In this document: positions 21,215 to 33,508 of the stretch, piece after piece | Layout of the letters: each line of letters starts with the position of its first letter | Numbering within the stretch: position 1 is the stretch's first letter | Position numbers and translations under genes: made by a program | The notes under the pieces: generated by a model | What the model was told of the DNA's origin: nothing | What the model saw: only the letters and a program-made list of their open reading frames with translations | Database searches by the model: none | Source: Cristatella mucedo | Taxonomy: Eukaryota > Bryozoa > Phylactolaemata > Cristatellidae | DNA length: 64,000 nucleotides | Assembly (NCBI GenBank): GCA_009760855.2 | Contig: WPIO01000215.1 | Coordinates: 124,001-188,000, forward strand | Reading direction: 5' to 3'

Positions 21215-21663
21215 CTCTCCGACATACTCCCCGATCAGGCCAATCATCGTACCAACCGCTTTTCGGAATCCAACAGTCTAGAAATGCCTCATACAAACCT
21301 CAAATCCTTTGGAGACCGTGCATTTAGTACGTATGCTCCCAAAGCCTGGAACTCCCTCCCGACCTGCGTCAGAACATCCCCTGACCTGACCACATTTAAA
21401 AGGAACCTAAAACACACCAATTTAGGACAGCATTTAGTGGGTCCCTGTGATTCGTCCTTCACGTGCTTATTCGTGCTGACACTGTGCATGCTGCCACTAA
21501 CCACATTTGCATGCTGACCCTGTGCATGTCACCCCTAACCAAGTTATTAATTTTGTTTGTTTTTCAAGCATGATTTTACTTACCATTTAAATGCATTTCC
21601 CTTTGCATCAAATGTAAAGCGCCAAGAAAGAGATTAAGTTCTCTGTAGGTGCTCTATCAATTA

Positions 21664-21700
<37 letters not shown>
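21215..21700 (+). mobile_element. LINE-B 3' part, left piece of the duplicated block
   Basis: Frames read [20 protein letters not shown] and [20 protein letters not shown]; then the 3' UTR, tail hairpin and a long (ATT)n. It is joined to a unique spacer and LINE-A, as at 36260-37905. Confidence 0.85.
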
Positions 21701-21701
<1 letters not shown>

Positions 21702-22345
21702 GGACAAAGCTTCAAGATAAGGGCATGAAGAATGTGACAGGGGCACGTGACTAATACTAATAAGAACGGTGACTTTTGCTGGTGTAAGTTCTTTCCTTGT
21801 GGACTATTTTACGACCATATTGGCTTATGAGAAACCAAAACCGGTCGCATGATTACGAATAGCTGCATCCCAGACTGGTGAGGGGCACGATGGTTGCTCA
21901 GTTGATGGAGGGCTGCCCTTTTTCTAGCATATGGGAAAATAGCCTAGTTCAGCTTTCTTTGGAGGCTAGAGAAAGGCACCGTTGATCACAACTCATCATC
22001 ATCACTACTCATCATCACTACACATCACACATCATCCTCTTTTGTTTTCACTGACGACTCTTGAAGCCTGCTAACTTGCATGCTGAAAGATGCCTCTTGT
22101 AGTAATGCACTGAGAGAAGCGAATTAGAGCAAGTGGCTTTGCTCTGGGTTCGTTTTAAATCAGCTGACCAAGCATGGCTATAAAATGGCATGAAAAATAT
22201 CGCAGCAGGGCAAGCAGTGATTGAGTCCTAATTCAGCTGAGTGCATGTGTAGCAGCTACAGGATCAGAGAGGAGCAGGCATACAAATACACAATAACTGA
22301 TGTAACAGCCACATTTGCAAAAGAAGAAAGCAGTGGAGGCCATGT
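21701..22345. repeat. Spacer of the duplicated block, copy 1
   Basis: About 640 bases that recur at 36620-37258 with only three differences seen by eye. It contains a short (ATC/CAT)n stretch (about 21990-22030) and no convincing ORF. It lies between LINE-B and LINE-A pieces in both places. Confidence 0.9.
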
Positions 22346-23430
22346 GGCTATGTAATGTAATGCAATGTATCTCCATCTGTAACTCCACAAAGTCATAAAG
22401 ATCATGTGGGTGTTACGCAGGGGAGTTTTTTTATAGCCGACTCACGCCTAAGCGGCTTTCGGTACGCATTCGGTACCCAACAGACTTCGTCTCACCCAAC
22501 AAAGAGAAAGTGGAAAGCATAGCAGACTCAGGAGAGCAGTTGAGGTAGTGAGTAGCATGGAAGTAGCAGCTCAGGACCGCTGAAAAGGATGTGCCATAAT
22601 CGGTGGTTGGAGAGTAGTTGTCGTTGCTTAAGAATTGTGGAAGCGAGTTCCACAGTCTAGGACCTGCAGAGCTAAAGCTTCTGTTGCCAACTGTCTTTAA
22701 GCAGAGGAATGGGACAGCTAATGTATTGTCCACACAGGACCTGAGGGCGCGAACAGGCTGAAACTGATGCAGCAGTTCAGCTAGGTATGAAGGAGCTAAG
22801 CCGTGGCGGGCCTTGTGGGTCAGCGTAAAAACTTTGCTCCGTATCCTTTGCTCAACCGGCAACCATCCTAGCTCTTTCAGCAAAGGAGACACGTGCTCAA
22901 ACCACTGGGACTTGAAGACTAGCCTTGCAGCCATATTCATAGTCAGCTGTAGTGGCATAGTAGCTTTATTTGGCAGCCCATCCAAAAGGGAATTACAATA
23001 ATCAAGCCGAGACAGAACTAAAGAGCTAGTTAAGTTTTTTACAAGCCACTGTGGGAGACAGCTTCTAATCTTGGATAGGGATTGGATGTGATGGCTAGCT
23101 GAAGAGGCAGTCTTCTGAATGAAGCTTTTGAAATTGAGGCAGCTGTCGAACATGACAATTAAATTTCGAGCCAGTGGTGAAGGTCGCATAATAGCATCAC
23201 CTATTAGAAAAGCAAAGCCTTTTAATCCAGCCACATGCTTAGGGTGTCCTATGAGCAGCTGTTCGGTTTTACCATCATTTAATTTCAGGAAGTTTTCCGA
23301 CATCCAGGATCGAATATCGGCAAGGTGAGCATTCAGTTTCTCAGTTCTTGCAGCAGATTCCGACGGTTTGAATGACAAATACAACTGAGTATCGTCAGCA
23401 TAGGCTATGTCCACAGCTTGCAGCTGGCCA
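22345..23430 (-). mobile_element. LINE-A, longest copy, RT fragment
   Basis: Minus-strand ORF of about 340 codons. It starts within the RT palm: AYADDTQLYLSF holds the catalytic F/YxDD box, followed by LNDGKTEQLLIG, LVLSRLDYCNSLLDGLP and MNMAARLVFKSQWFEHVSPL (thumb region), then LKELGWLPVEQRI and AGPRLWNSLPQFL. This is the C-terminal part of a CR1/L2/Jockey-type non-LTR ORF2; the endonuclease and most of the RT are missing through 5' truncation. The 3' UTR ends near 22345 in ttacat-like repeats. Intact as far as it goes, so fairly young. Confidence 0.9.
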
Positions 23431-23512
23431 TACAGGATCGCCTGCTGCAGGAGTCGAACCCACAATTTCGATCGTGAAGAGTGAGCAGCTCACCTCCTAG
23501 GCTATCACGGCC
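23430..23512 (-). repeat. SINE-C head joined to LINE-A
   Basis: Minus strand: gggccgtgatagcctagg, then gtgggttcgactcctgcagg (B-box ggttcgactcc) and gcgatcctgta, which passes directly into truncated LINE-A. The SINE-C body is missing. Confidence 0.65.
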
Positions 23513-24008
23513 CTTTGGCTGCTGCTGCAAGATTGCCTCCGAGCTATCCAGGAAATCGCTGTGTCTGAGTGTGCGATTTGCAACGATTAGAAAAGGTGGC
23601 ATCATCCAGTGGACATGCTTCAGTAGGGTCGACTAATGAACGACACCCTTCCTAGTTTGGTGCTAACTAATCAATCTCATTAGCCAATTACAGGGCCACT
23701 AGGATTACTGATGCAGAAACTATGGTAGCACAACGTGTGACTTGCTTGTTTTAGGGTCAGTAGCTCTTGCCACAAGGTATGCCCATGAATTGTTTTATCC
23801 CCGAAGCCAACAGCAGATTTTAGATGCAGCAATAGCTGCATCTGCCGGGATCAACTGAGCAGGCAAGCACAGCAGCAGCAAGAGCTGCTCCCAAAGAGCA
23901 TCTAGCAGCGGCATGGCGGCATAGCATGGCGGCCAGTAGTCAGCCACGCTACATGCTGCAGACTCGGGTCGCCAGGCCAAGCGCTTGGGAGTGCAGCTGA
24001 CTGCAAGG

Positions 24009-24009
<1 letters not shown>

Positions 24010-24054
<45 letters not shown>
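24010..24054. repeat. (CT)n microsatellite
   Basis: Pure CT run in an intron. Confidence 0.95.
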
Positions 24055-24058
<4 letters not shown>

Positions 24059-24364
24059 GGTGGAGGAGGTGAAGGGATAGAAAGAAGGATGCAAGCACCC
24101 ACACACCTTTTTTACAGGCTCATGAAGTCACGAGCCTGCAGCAGCTGCCCTGCCTCTGCCTTCAGGAGTCCTAGCAGCAGCATCAGCTAGGGCTGCTACT
24201 GCCACTGCTCAACCCTCCGCTGCAGCGACCCACCCAGCTCAGTCATGCAGCAGCGCTGAGCAGCAGCAGCGACAGCAAAGAAGGAAGTGGAGGGAGACAG
24301 CAGCAGACAGCGAGGCAGGTCAGTGGCCGGCTGCGGTGTGGACGCCTCAGCCAATCATACTCAC

Positions 24365-24436
24365 TGCTAGGTGTTGGGATGCCCGAAGAGGCTGTGCTGG
24401 CAGGTGAAGCTGAGCGAGACTGAGTCTGACCTTGAC
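24365..24436 (-). CDS. NAV: NAV homologue short exon with an SxIP motif
   Basis: Acceptor attcgagcag at 24437, donor CTAGCA/gtgagt at 24364; 72 bases, phase 1 in, phase 1 out. It encodes (G)QGQTQSRSASPASTASSGI followed by PTPS. SSGIPTPSS is an SxIP-type motif, and the sequence is like the SGIP-rich stretches of NAV2 and NAV3. The last codon (A+GC, Ser) joins to 19171. As a phase 1-1 exon with both a distal (35129) and a proximal (28180) upstream partner in phase, it is a natural point for alternative first exons. Confidence 0.8.
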
Positions 24437-25219
24437 CTGCTCGAATAAAAAAGCAAATGCGCAAGTCACGAAAGCCTGCCCCGACATCGAAAACCATTCA
24501 GTGGACCACGGTGCTACAGAGCTGGCGCTTCGGTTCACTGGTTTGCAAAGTGCGTGGCAGGTGGTTGACCGGTGAAGCTGTGCATGAAGCAAGCGAACCA
24601 TCAGCTGATCAGGAAGCGGCAGTTTGCCTGCTACGGTCTGAAAGGACATCGACTATCATTTCGCTGTCCATCGGGGAATCGCTAAAATCCTTCACCTTTA
24701 TATACCTGTGAGCTCGAAGACTCGCAGACTCCTAGCAACTATGACCAGGGACTGCTTGCTAGATGAGCCCACCAGCTTATGCTGTCAGAGCGTAAAGGAC
24801 AAGAGAAGTAGGTCAACACTGCAGCCGTCCTTCTCAGCAGCTTCACAATTTCCGGCTTGCTGTGACTGCCTAGTACAGGGTAGCCTGCAGGCAGGCTTTC
24901 TCGTGCTTTTGCCAGCTCTGCACTTGCCTGCAGGCCTGTGCAGGCATTAAAACACCTGCCTATGTGGGCCCTCGAACGAAAGCTCGGTCGTACACGAAAG
25001 AGCATGCGAAACCAAGTTGGTTAATCGCAAGCCAAGCGAGACCGAAATATATCAGGAAATAACAGCAGCCGGCTCACAAAGCCAGCTGCTAATCCTGTTG
25101 GGGGAAAGCAGCTGAGCCAAGGTCAGCAGCATAGGCCACTATTGGGGCAGGAGAACATAGCAATGATAGAGGAGATAGGGACAGAGAAAGAGACAAAGTC
25201 ATAGTCACAGAGAGCCGGG

Positions 25220-25405
25220 GAGAGAGAGAGAGAGAGAGAGAGAGGCAGAGACAGAGAGAGTGCCTGTCATAAAGCTATTGTAATGAATTTTCATGAAGTG
25301 AGTTTAAAAGAACCTGATTAGAGATTTAGCCCTTTTAGGGCACTAGCAAACAATCTATTGGTATCATCATTATTATCATTGTTATTGTTGCTATTATTAG
25401 CATTA
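25220..25405. repeat. (GA)n and a LINE-B-like tail
   Basis: Short GA run at about 25220-25244, then a decayed forward tail (agaacctgattagagattta, ccttttagggcact) with an (ATT)n-like end to about 25405. Confidence 0.5.
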
Positions 25406-26354
25406 CTCTTTCTTTATGATGTCTAAAGCAAAGTTAATCAAGCTCTGGTCCACGTGGCTAACCTAGGCGAATCGTCTCTCAAGTGCTGAAGGAGCGTTAC
25501 ATTTGCACATCCCCTTCATTCATCAATCAGTTTACATGCTCCCCTGGAATCCAGCTCAAAGTCCATATAAGCAGATGCAGCTCTCTCGTGGTGCAGTTAA
25601 ATCGTATCATCATCATTCTTATAAGTACCGAGTCAATCGGCAGAGGCACACTCATCATTAATAACCAGACTTTGTTTACATCATCAAATTCACAGGAAAG
25701 CATAACAAAGCGAAATCGTACTTACAACCGATCGAAGTTAAATGCACTCTTTGCCAGACACAGCTGACTAATATGTCTGACTCTCTACTTACAAGCATCC
25801 AAGAGCATAACAGCATCTCAAGATATTGGCCTTAAATAAAGCACATTGCAGGGAATTGCTAAAACAACGAGGCAAAGCACCAAGCCCACGGCCTACAGAC
25901 AGTTCCAAAAGGCTTGCAGTACTCTGGCACAACACTGTGCATAAGTCAAGAAACGCCCCCAGATTTTCCCTAAGAAGCTGACTCGGAGGAAGTGGCACGA
26001 CAAGCGCACACAGCGTGTCAACTTCTTCTCTTTCTATATACAACAGCCTCATTTATGTAGCCGCATCAGCTTCAATCACATACTTTTGCAGAGGGTATAA
26101 AAGAGTTATTTTTTTAGGCCCCTCCCACTTGCAAGCCCGTTGCCCAATCAAGTAAGACCTCTGCTAAAAACCTAATGCACTTCAGCACGGAAGGCAGGAA
26201 GTATAGCCTGTCAATCCAGCCTCTACTAGCTGGGTTAAAGGATGGGGGCTCAAAGCAGCAGGGCCATTCGGAAGCCCAGTCAGCTTCAGAGTCACTTTGC
26301 CTGCGTTTGTGTGTGTGTGTGTGCTTGCGAGGGAGCGAATGCAGCAGAGGTTAT

Positions 26355-26495
26355 ATAATTCATTTATATATAGCGCCCCAAGAGAAGTTAATCTCTATTC
26401 AGGTGCTTCACATATGCCTCGGGGCTCGAGCCCACGACCTCAGTCAGACCTTAGTCGGGGCGAGCACCTTAACCGCTAGACCAAACCAGCTCGGC
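26355..26495 (-). repeat. SINE-A copy, nearly full length
   Basis: Reverse tail (tagcgccccaagagaagtta), ggctcgagcccacgacctca, gcgagcaccttaaccgctag and accaaaccagctcgg. One of the best preserved copies. Confidence 0.85.
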
Positions 26496-26504
26496 TTCGC
26501 TTAA

Positions 26505-26845
26505 AGTAATGATGAATGTATCTCCGTCAGTAACTCCACAAAGTCATAAAGACCATGTGAGCGTTACGCAGGAGAGTCTTGTATAGCGCACTCACAGCCT
26601 AAGTGGCTTTCGGTACGCATTCGGTAGGCAACAGACTTCGTCTCCTGCAACAAAGAGAAAGTGGGAAGCATAGCAGAGTTAGGAGAGCAGTTTAGGTAGT
26701 GAGTAGCATAGAAGTAGCAGTTCAGGACCGCTGAAAAGATGTGCCATAGTCGGCAGTTGGAGAGTAGATGTCGTTGCATAAGAATTGTGGAAGCGGGTTC
26801 CACAGTCTAGGACCTGCAGAGCTAAAGCTTCTGCCGCCAAAGGTG
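26505..26845 (-). mobile_element. LINE-A 3' end, 5'-truncated
   Basis: Reads NCYFYATHYLNCSPNSAMLP and ETKSVAYRMRTESHLGCECA on the minus strand, then the 3' UTR. Slightly diverged from the copy at 22345. Confidence 0.85.
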
Positions 26846-28179
26846 ACTCCCCTTTCCTTCCGATGGCAGACTGCCAAGCTGGCTGAGGCAGGAATGCCTC
26901 AGCTAGTCCTAGGATTCACTGCAGAAGACACACTGAACACCTAGCCTCAGCAGTGGTTAGGCCTCCAAATGTTTCTGAATAGTGCATTCACAAAATAAAA
27001 TAAATTATTCGTAATCGGCTGAGGGCAAGATGATGGAATATTCAGCTGAGTCTGGAGGTAACATTAGTTGCCTGCTGCAAAGTGCTGCTGGCACTGTGTA
27101 TCAGCGCGTCAGGACAACTTGGAATGCTTACACCTGCAGTGAAAGCAAACTGTACGACATTCGCAAGACGTTCGTCAGAGCTTGGATTTTGCAGAACAAT
27201 CCTTCATTTTCCAACGATTCTTCCTGTCTGCCAGTCAGCAGGGGGGATCCTGTCATAGACCTATAATGCCTCCTTCCAATAATATCTCCATTCTGCTACC
27301 AGCGATAATTAATGCTAGAGAATTGAACCAATCTCTCCTGCACAACCAGCACCTCACTACACTAGAGGGATGTCACCCATGCCAGGTGAAGCGAGAATCA
27401 AAGGACAGCAACTCTCTACCAGGACAAGTAGCTGGGAAATCCAACTTTGGACGTACGTCACGAGCGAACAGCACTTAGCAACAAACATGACCAATAGTCA
27501 ACAGCACACATCTGAACCCTATGCACACCTGCACATAGCTGCTGCTGCTATGCAATTGCCGATGGCTGTCAATGTCGGTCTGAGCAGCCAGCCAGCTGGC
27601 TGCAGTGCAGTCAGATCGCCCTCTGCCATCAGTGGTCAGAACCAAGAGGGAATGATGGCAGGGGGCAACTGCCCGCACCCCGATGGGCGGTGGACAGTGC
27701 CTATATCTTTGGGCAAATTTTCCTCATGCATTATGGAGGAGGCAAGGTTCCCTTGCCTCCCAACCTGAACCCTTGCTCCAACCTGAAATTCCTGCCTGCT
27801 TTGCCCCTTATTGCAATCCACACTGACACGGAGCTTTTCGATGGCTGCCTAGTTCACGAGCCAGCAATATAATAGCTGCAATAAGCAGCGATTCTTTCCA
27901 TGTCCACAATGCCGGGTTGACCTGCAGTCTGTCCTCCAACTTACTCTGGCTATGCAAGGGCACCGAGGCTGGGCAAGTTGCACCAGATCATGACACCAAC
28001 CGGATGTGTCCGTGGACCCCACCCCCCCAGCAGCTGGCTGCTAGTGGCTTTGGCACAGGGGGGGAGGGGGAAACCGAAGCAGCACTGCTGGGTGGCTCAG
28101 TCAGACGTACACCTAGCCTTCCAAAAACCGCGTCTGCAGCAGAAGTGGCAGCAAGCATAGAGCAAGCTCACACACTTAC
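26846..28179. other. Unassigned intron tract
   Basis: No repeat family or exon recognised. Open frames such as 27370-27768 on the plus strand lack splice signals or familiar sequence. Confidence 0.4.
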
Positions 28180-28282
28180 TCTGTTGCTGCTGATGCCGAG
28201 AGCTAGGTGAAGTCGTGTCCATAGATGGTAATGCACTGGTTCCCGTGGACAGATCCGAAGTCACCGCAAGAATAGCTAGCAT
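28180..28282 (-). CDS. NAV: Possible alternative first coding exon of NAV
   Basis: ATG at 28282-28280 is directly preceded by an in-frame TAG. The frame reads MLAILAVTSDLSTGTSALPS, then SSRHQQQQ, to a strong donor (CAGA/gtaagt) at 28179; 103 bases, phase 1 out. It fits the exon starting at 24436 in phase (A+GT, Ser). The distal exon 35129 also ends in phase 1, so 24436 can join either. The simplest reading is an alternative promoter giving a NAV isoform without the CH domain, comparable to the CH-less NAV1 form, but cttag could also be a poor acceptor of an internal exon. No promoter element is evident upstream. Confidence 0.5.
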
Positions 28283-29054
28283 CTAAGATGCAGCCTTCGG
28301 CTGCCAGCACCGTGGCAAAGGCCGGCAGCAGGCTTCATTCGAGAAGCGGCAGGCAGGCAGGCGCACTGCTACTCTGCTGCTGCTGCTGCGGTCCCAGCCA
28401 CTAGCTACCACCCACAGCTGCACTCTGACTCTTTCTGGGTTCATCTTCCATCGCAGCCAAGGCCAAGGCCGGCTTCTGCTCCGATCTCCACTCAGCACAT
28501 TTGGTAACGGTCATAATCGAGTTAGCTAGGCTAGGGCTCTGATGTGATTAGCAGCAGCAAAGAAGGCTTTTTTCCAGTCGGTATTTACCTCAGAGACAGC
28601 CAATCCTAGAATGCTTTATGGGCCATCAGAGCCGACACAGTTGCTTCTAAGAATCATCCAGATCGTGTGCAGCTGCTTCAGAGCTGAATGTTTCTTTAGG
28701 CAAGTCACTCTCACCACCAAAGGCTCCCACAGACAATGGCTGATGAAGCAGCCATTGCAACAGCTGCCGACTGTGATGATTTATAGCCTAGCAGATTACT
28801 CCAGCCCAAGCAATCTTTCCAATAAGTAACAAGCCTTCAAAAACAAGTCTGTGCAAGTGAAGGCAATCACTTTCCCACACCAAGCAGCCATCAGTGATAT
28901 ACACATATCACATAACCTAATTTTCTTCCATAAAAGCAGATGACGGACACTTGGTTCTGGTCTAAAGCTATAAACACCTTAACCTGTTTGGGACCACTTC
29001 AGAGTGGCATTTAAAGCAGGCAGCGATCCTTACCTAAAGGTGGCGACTGCTTTA
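28283..29054. other. Unassigned tract
   Basis: Contains a (CTG)n-like stretch at about 28375-28390. If 28180-28282 is a first exon, its promoter would lie here, but no TATA or initiator can be called with confidence. Confidence 0.3.
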
Positions 29055-29250
29055 TAATAATAATAATAATAATAATAATGCACTTGATATAGCGCCCTCA
29101 GATAACTCAATCTCTTTCTAGGCGCTTTACATTTGCCTCAAAGGAAAATGCAATTGAATGGTGAGTACTATCATGCTTGATAAACAACATGAATAACATG
29201 TTTAGGGGTGACATGCACAGGGTCAGCATGCAAATGTGGTTAGTGGCTTT
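29055..29250 (-). mobile_element. LINE-B 3' end fragment
   Basis: (TAA)n, cacttgatatagcgccctca, tctctttctaggcgctttac, then 3' UTR words to ggttagtggc. Confidence 0.85.
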
Positions 29251-30174
29251 GACGACCAGACTCGAAAATGACTTCTGTTTCATAGGAAGCAGAGGAATCA
29301 TCCTCAAGTCCTTCAAGCCACTGTGGCATACAATAGTGTGGCTGGGTACTTCTAGTGATGGCAAAAATACTGATTGGTTACCTTTTCTTCATTGCCCCCC
29401 CCCCCCCCGTAGGTTAATTCTGCTTGTGCCTCACTCACTCTGCTTGGCTACCAGAACTAGAACAGTACTTCCGGTAAAATTACGAGCATGCTTTTAACGT
29501 CATGCTTACTCTTGCAATTGCAATCACGGCTTCTACAGTGCAGTGCCACACACCCAAACAGAAGCTCCTTTTGACCCCAGACACTTGCACTGAGAAAGGC
29601 AGTAGTCGGCAATAGCTGCCTGCAAGGGATGCTGCAGGGTGACTGACACGTGCTGCCCAGGTTAAGGGCACTCAACTTCCTGCTTTGCACACTGCTGCCA
29701 CTGAACGGCCTGCAATAGCATCCAAGATCTGCTCGATGAGAAAGCTAATGGTTTGGCAACCTCTCAGCGTACATCGACAGACTGTGACCGTGCAGATCAG
29801 TGCATTCATGGACTGCACGGAGGACGTGGATGTCTGTAAAAGTCTGCCTATTATATGTATGTATTATATGTATGCCTACGAGCACCATATTCCCTGTAGC
29901 CTTTGCATGGAATCTGGGTGTCCCTTTCTAAACGACCCTTTGCTAAACGACCCACCAAATTCTGCCCATGGTCACTCCTGCCTACTTTAATACCATGTAA
30001 CATATCGAAATCACGGAATAAACACATAAGGATACTGCAACCAGTTAGTCCGAGATTAGTGACATCCCCTCTAGATGGCAGCTGCATCCCTGAAGTCATC
30101 CAGCGTGTCCATCAAGACAAATGCACATGGCGCCAAACTGACCGGTAAGGTTTTCTGCTGTGCATGCTGTAACT

Positions 30175-30440
30175 CTCACATTAAATGAACTGCTATCCGA
30201 TCTGCACTGGCTACCTATCAAGCAAGGCATCTTATTCATCGTTGTATTATCAACTTTCATTGAAGTGATTGCTTCATTTACTTCCTTCTGCCTGCTGATC
30301 CAAAATACTCCCTCATTAGGCACCACACTCTGCTCTTCTGACTCCAGTCACGTAGCTGTACCTTGTATGATCCATCAATTATTTGGGACAATGCTTTTTG
30401 TAGGTATTCTACAGCAATCGGCAAGACAAACACAGGATAG
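30175..30440 (+). mobile_element. Decayed LINE-B coding fragment
   Basis: Forward frame reads ELLSDLHWLPIKQGI and then loses similarity, with a faint PSLGTTLCSSDS part corresponding to the RT C-terminal region. Confidence 0.5.
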
Positions 30441-31029
30441 AATAGTAAATGGCACGTGTGACTTCAGAAAATGAGCAACTCAACCGGGCTAAAATAAACA
30501 AGCTTCTTAAAAAGTTTTTTTTTGCTGCTGCTCCCAAGCCAAGTCTGAGGCTGAAGGAAACAGAACTGCAGCCTTATTGATATGATTCGCACTTCTACCA
30601 CTTCTGCAACCTAAAAATACTGAGCTAACTCACAGGTAGGAATGTGATACAGCTGCACCGCCGGAAGCAATAATTAAAGTCACCAGGTACACTCTGCAAT
30701 AAATGATTCATTTAGTGCAGTGAGAAACTAGGAGAAGCACCGGAAGCATCCTTTGGCTCCCGGAAGGGGCTGCTATTTGGTTGAGTCAAACCTTTGATTG
30801 CTTTTTGGATCCGGTTGCTGGGGCCATCAACTGGTGGCAGTTAGACTGCTGACACTGCCCTAACAACTCTTCAGCACTTGGCTGAATGACCGTGTCAGCT
30901 TAAATGTATTGCAGTTTGTGTCAGCTGTTTGCAACCACCAGGTCCAGGACTTATCGTCCCATAGTTAAGAGCACTACACAGCTCTGCGCAGTCAGCAAGC
31001 AAAGCACCTTCCTCCATACATTATCAAGC

Positions 31030-31175
31030 ATCCGCGGTTAAGGTGCTCGCCCCCCCCCCCCGACCAAGGTCTGGCCGAGGTCGTGGGCTCGAGCCCTGAG
31101 GCATGTGTGAAGCGCCTGAGTAGAGATCAAGTTCTCTTGGGGCGCTATGTAAATGAATTATATTTAAATTATATA
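31030..31175 (+). repeat. SINE-A copy
   Basis: gcggttaaggtgctcgcc, a C-run, gaccaaggtctggccgaggt, B-box ggctcgagccc, then the tail hairpin gaagcgcctgagtagagatc and gttctcttggggcgctat. Head end slightly truncated. Confidence 0.85.
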
Positions 31176-31810
31176 TAAGATTCGTGTCCAGGTGTAGGGA
31201 GCAGTTCCTTCCAATTAAGCCCACATGTACACGTGCACACCACAACACTTCATAGCAGCAGCATCGATGATCGCACAGCCACGGTCAGGATCATTGGAGT
31301 AAACGATCTGCACACAAGCTTTTCAATTCCATGGCCTCTTCTCCTGCTGCTGATACGGTCAAGGCCATAAATAGCCACGACATGCATCAATTATGCTCAG
31401 ATCTATACCGATGGTGTGGTTCCTAAAAGCCTATGGATCAAGAGTAGAGCCCCATAGGTTTATTCATGTACCGGTCATGGTCAAGGACATATATACATGA
31501 GCACAGCTTCTTGGCTGTAGCCGTGCAGCATAGAGCCTATGCAGCAGACTCAGTGAGGGAAGGAAGCCAGCCAGCTGAAAGGTAGATGAAAGGGTTGGCG
31601 TGAGGGGTGAAGTCCGAGCTAGCAGGAGCTTTCTGCTCAAAAGCCTCCATAAATGGATTGTGGGCTATATGACAGGACGAAGAAAGTTACATAATTACGT
31701 CAAATGCTACCACAGCCAATAGACAACAAAAGTCAGGAGTATAGAATGCCTGGGCCGAAGCATTGGCACAGCAGTAGCCTATACCCCCCAACCAATAGTA
31801 GTGAGGCATG

Positions 31811-32320
<510 letters not shown>

Positions 32321-32329
32321 ACCAACACA

Positions 32330-33508
32330 AACATACACGCAAGCATGCACATAGAGCTGCCAACCAGTGACTTGATTTGGCTGTCATGAAAACACAATAC
32401 GTGTACATTAGCAAGAGGCATTAGCATTGCCGAGGACACGGAGAAACGAAAGCCAAGATGGGGTGGGTGGCATGGAGAAGCGGCAAGGCCGAGGGTGAGC
32501 ACAACAAGAGCATGTTTAACTTCACAAGAATCGCTCGGCCTTTCTTCCTGCCCCTCCCCCACCAGCCGTAGGCTGCTTACCTGCAGGCCTCTCTGCTAAG
32601 GATCTAGTGATATAGCCAGAATCAGCTTGGTCACCGACTGCAGGCATTGCAATAGCTGCCCCGGCAGGCTGGTTTCTTACAAGTCATCCTCGTCTGCTCA
32701 GAGCAGATTCCTTTCGGGAAATGCTGCCTGCCTTTGCCAAGAGCACTTGAGGTGAAAGGGCTATGACCCCCTACCCACCCCATCCCAAGATGCCTCAGCC
32801 GCACGAGCTGAGGTCAAAGGTAAACAGGATGTTGGACATTCTCCCAGCTCACCAGTATATATCACGAGCAAATTGGCTTGACTGACCTTCCAGTCTTTAT
32901 AGAGAGGACTTTTACAGTGCTCCTCCCCCTAGCTTTCCACAGGCTAGCGACATCGACATGCAGCCAGCCCAAGATGCATTGCAGTGCTTTGCCATCTCGG
33001 CTGTGAGATCTGTGTTTTATGAGTAGAAAAAACACCAGCCGGCGAATAGTTTCATTTTTTAAGAGCTCGAGCTGAGTCCCGACAGCCAAACAAACGACAG
33101 TGGATCCATATCCAGCACACGGATGCACCACAATGTGCACTAGCTACGGAGCTACAGAGCTAGCTTCCCCAGCTCTCCGAATGCCTGCCCTGCCAAAACG
33201 ATTAGGCCTCGGTTAGCCGGTCTGCACCATAAACCAAAAAAACAAAGGGAAAAACACGTGAGGCCTCTTGACACACTAAGTGAAATGCCTCTGCATCTAG
33301 GCACTTTACAACTTGCTGTAGGTAAATTGAACCTACTGCCAGATTTGCATACAGTTTAACACCACAAGGGGATACTTTTGTAACGATAGCAAGAAGAATA
33401 CTCCTTAACTCGAGACCTCCGAAAGCTGATTTACGAGAGTACTGATCTGCGAAAATCCCCCATCAAGGAGGCCGGCTTCTTGAGCAAGCACTGATTGCCC
33501 CGAGCGAT
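32330..33508. other. Unassigned intron tract
   Basis: Only a LINE-B-like tail scrap near 33280-33310 (ctctgcatctaggcacttta). An open frame at 32862-33140 on the minus strand has no splice signals or known motif. Confidence 0.4.

Noticed and set aside
32862-33140. 92-codon minus-strand frame
   Set aside because: No motif, no good splice borders and no similarity to neighbours; length is within chance expectation.
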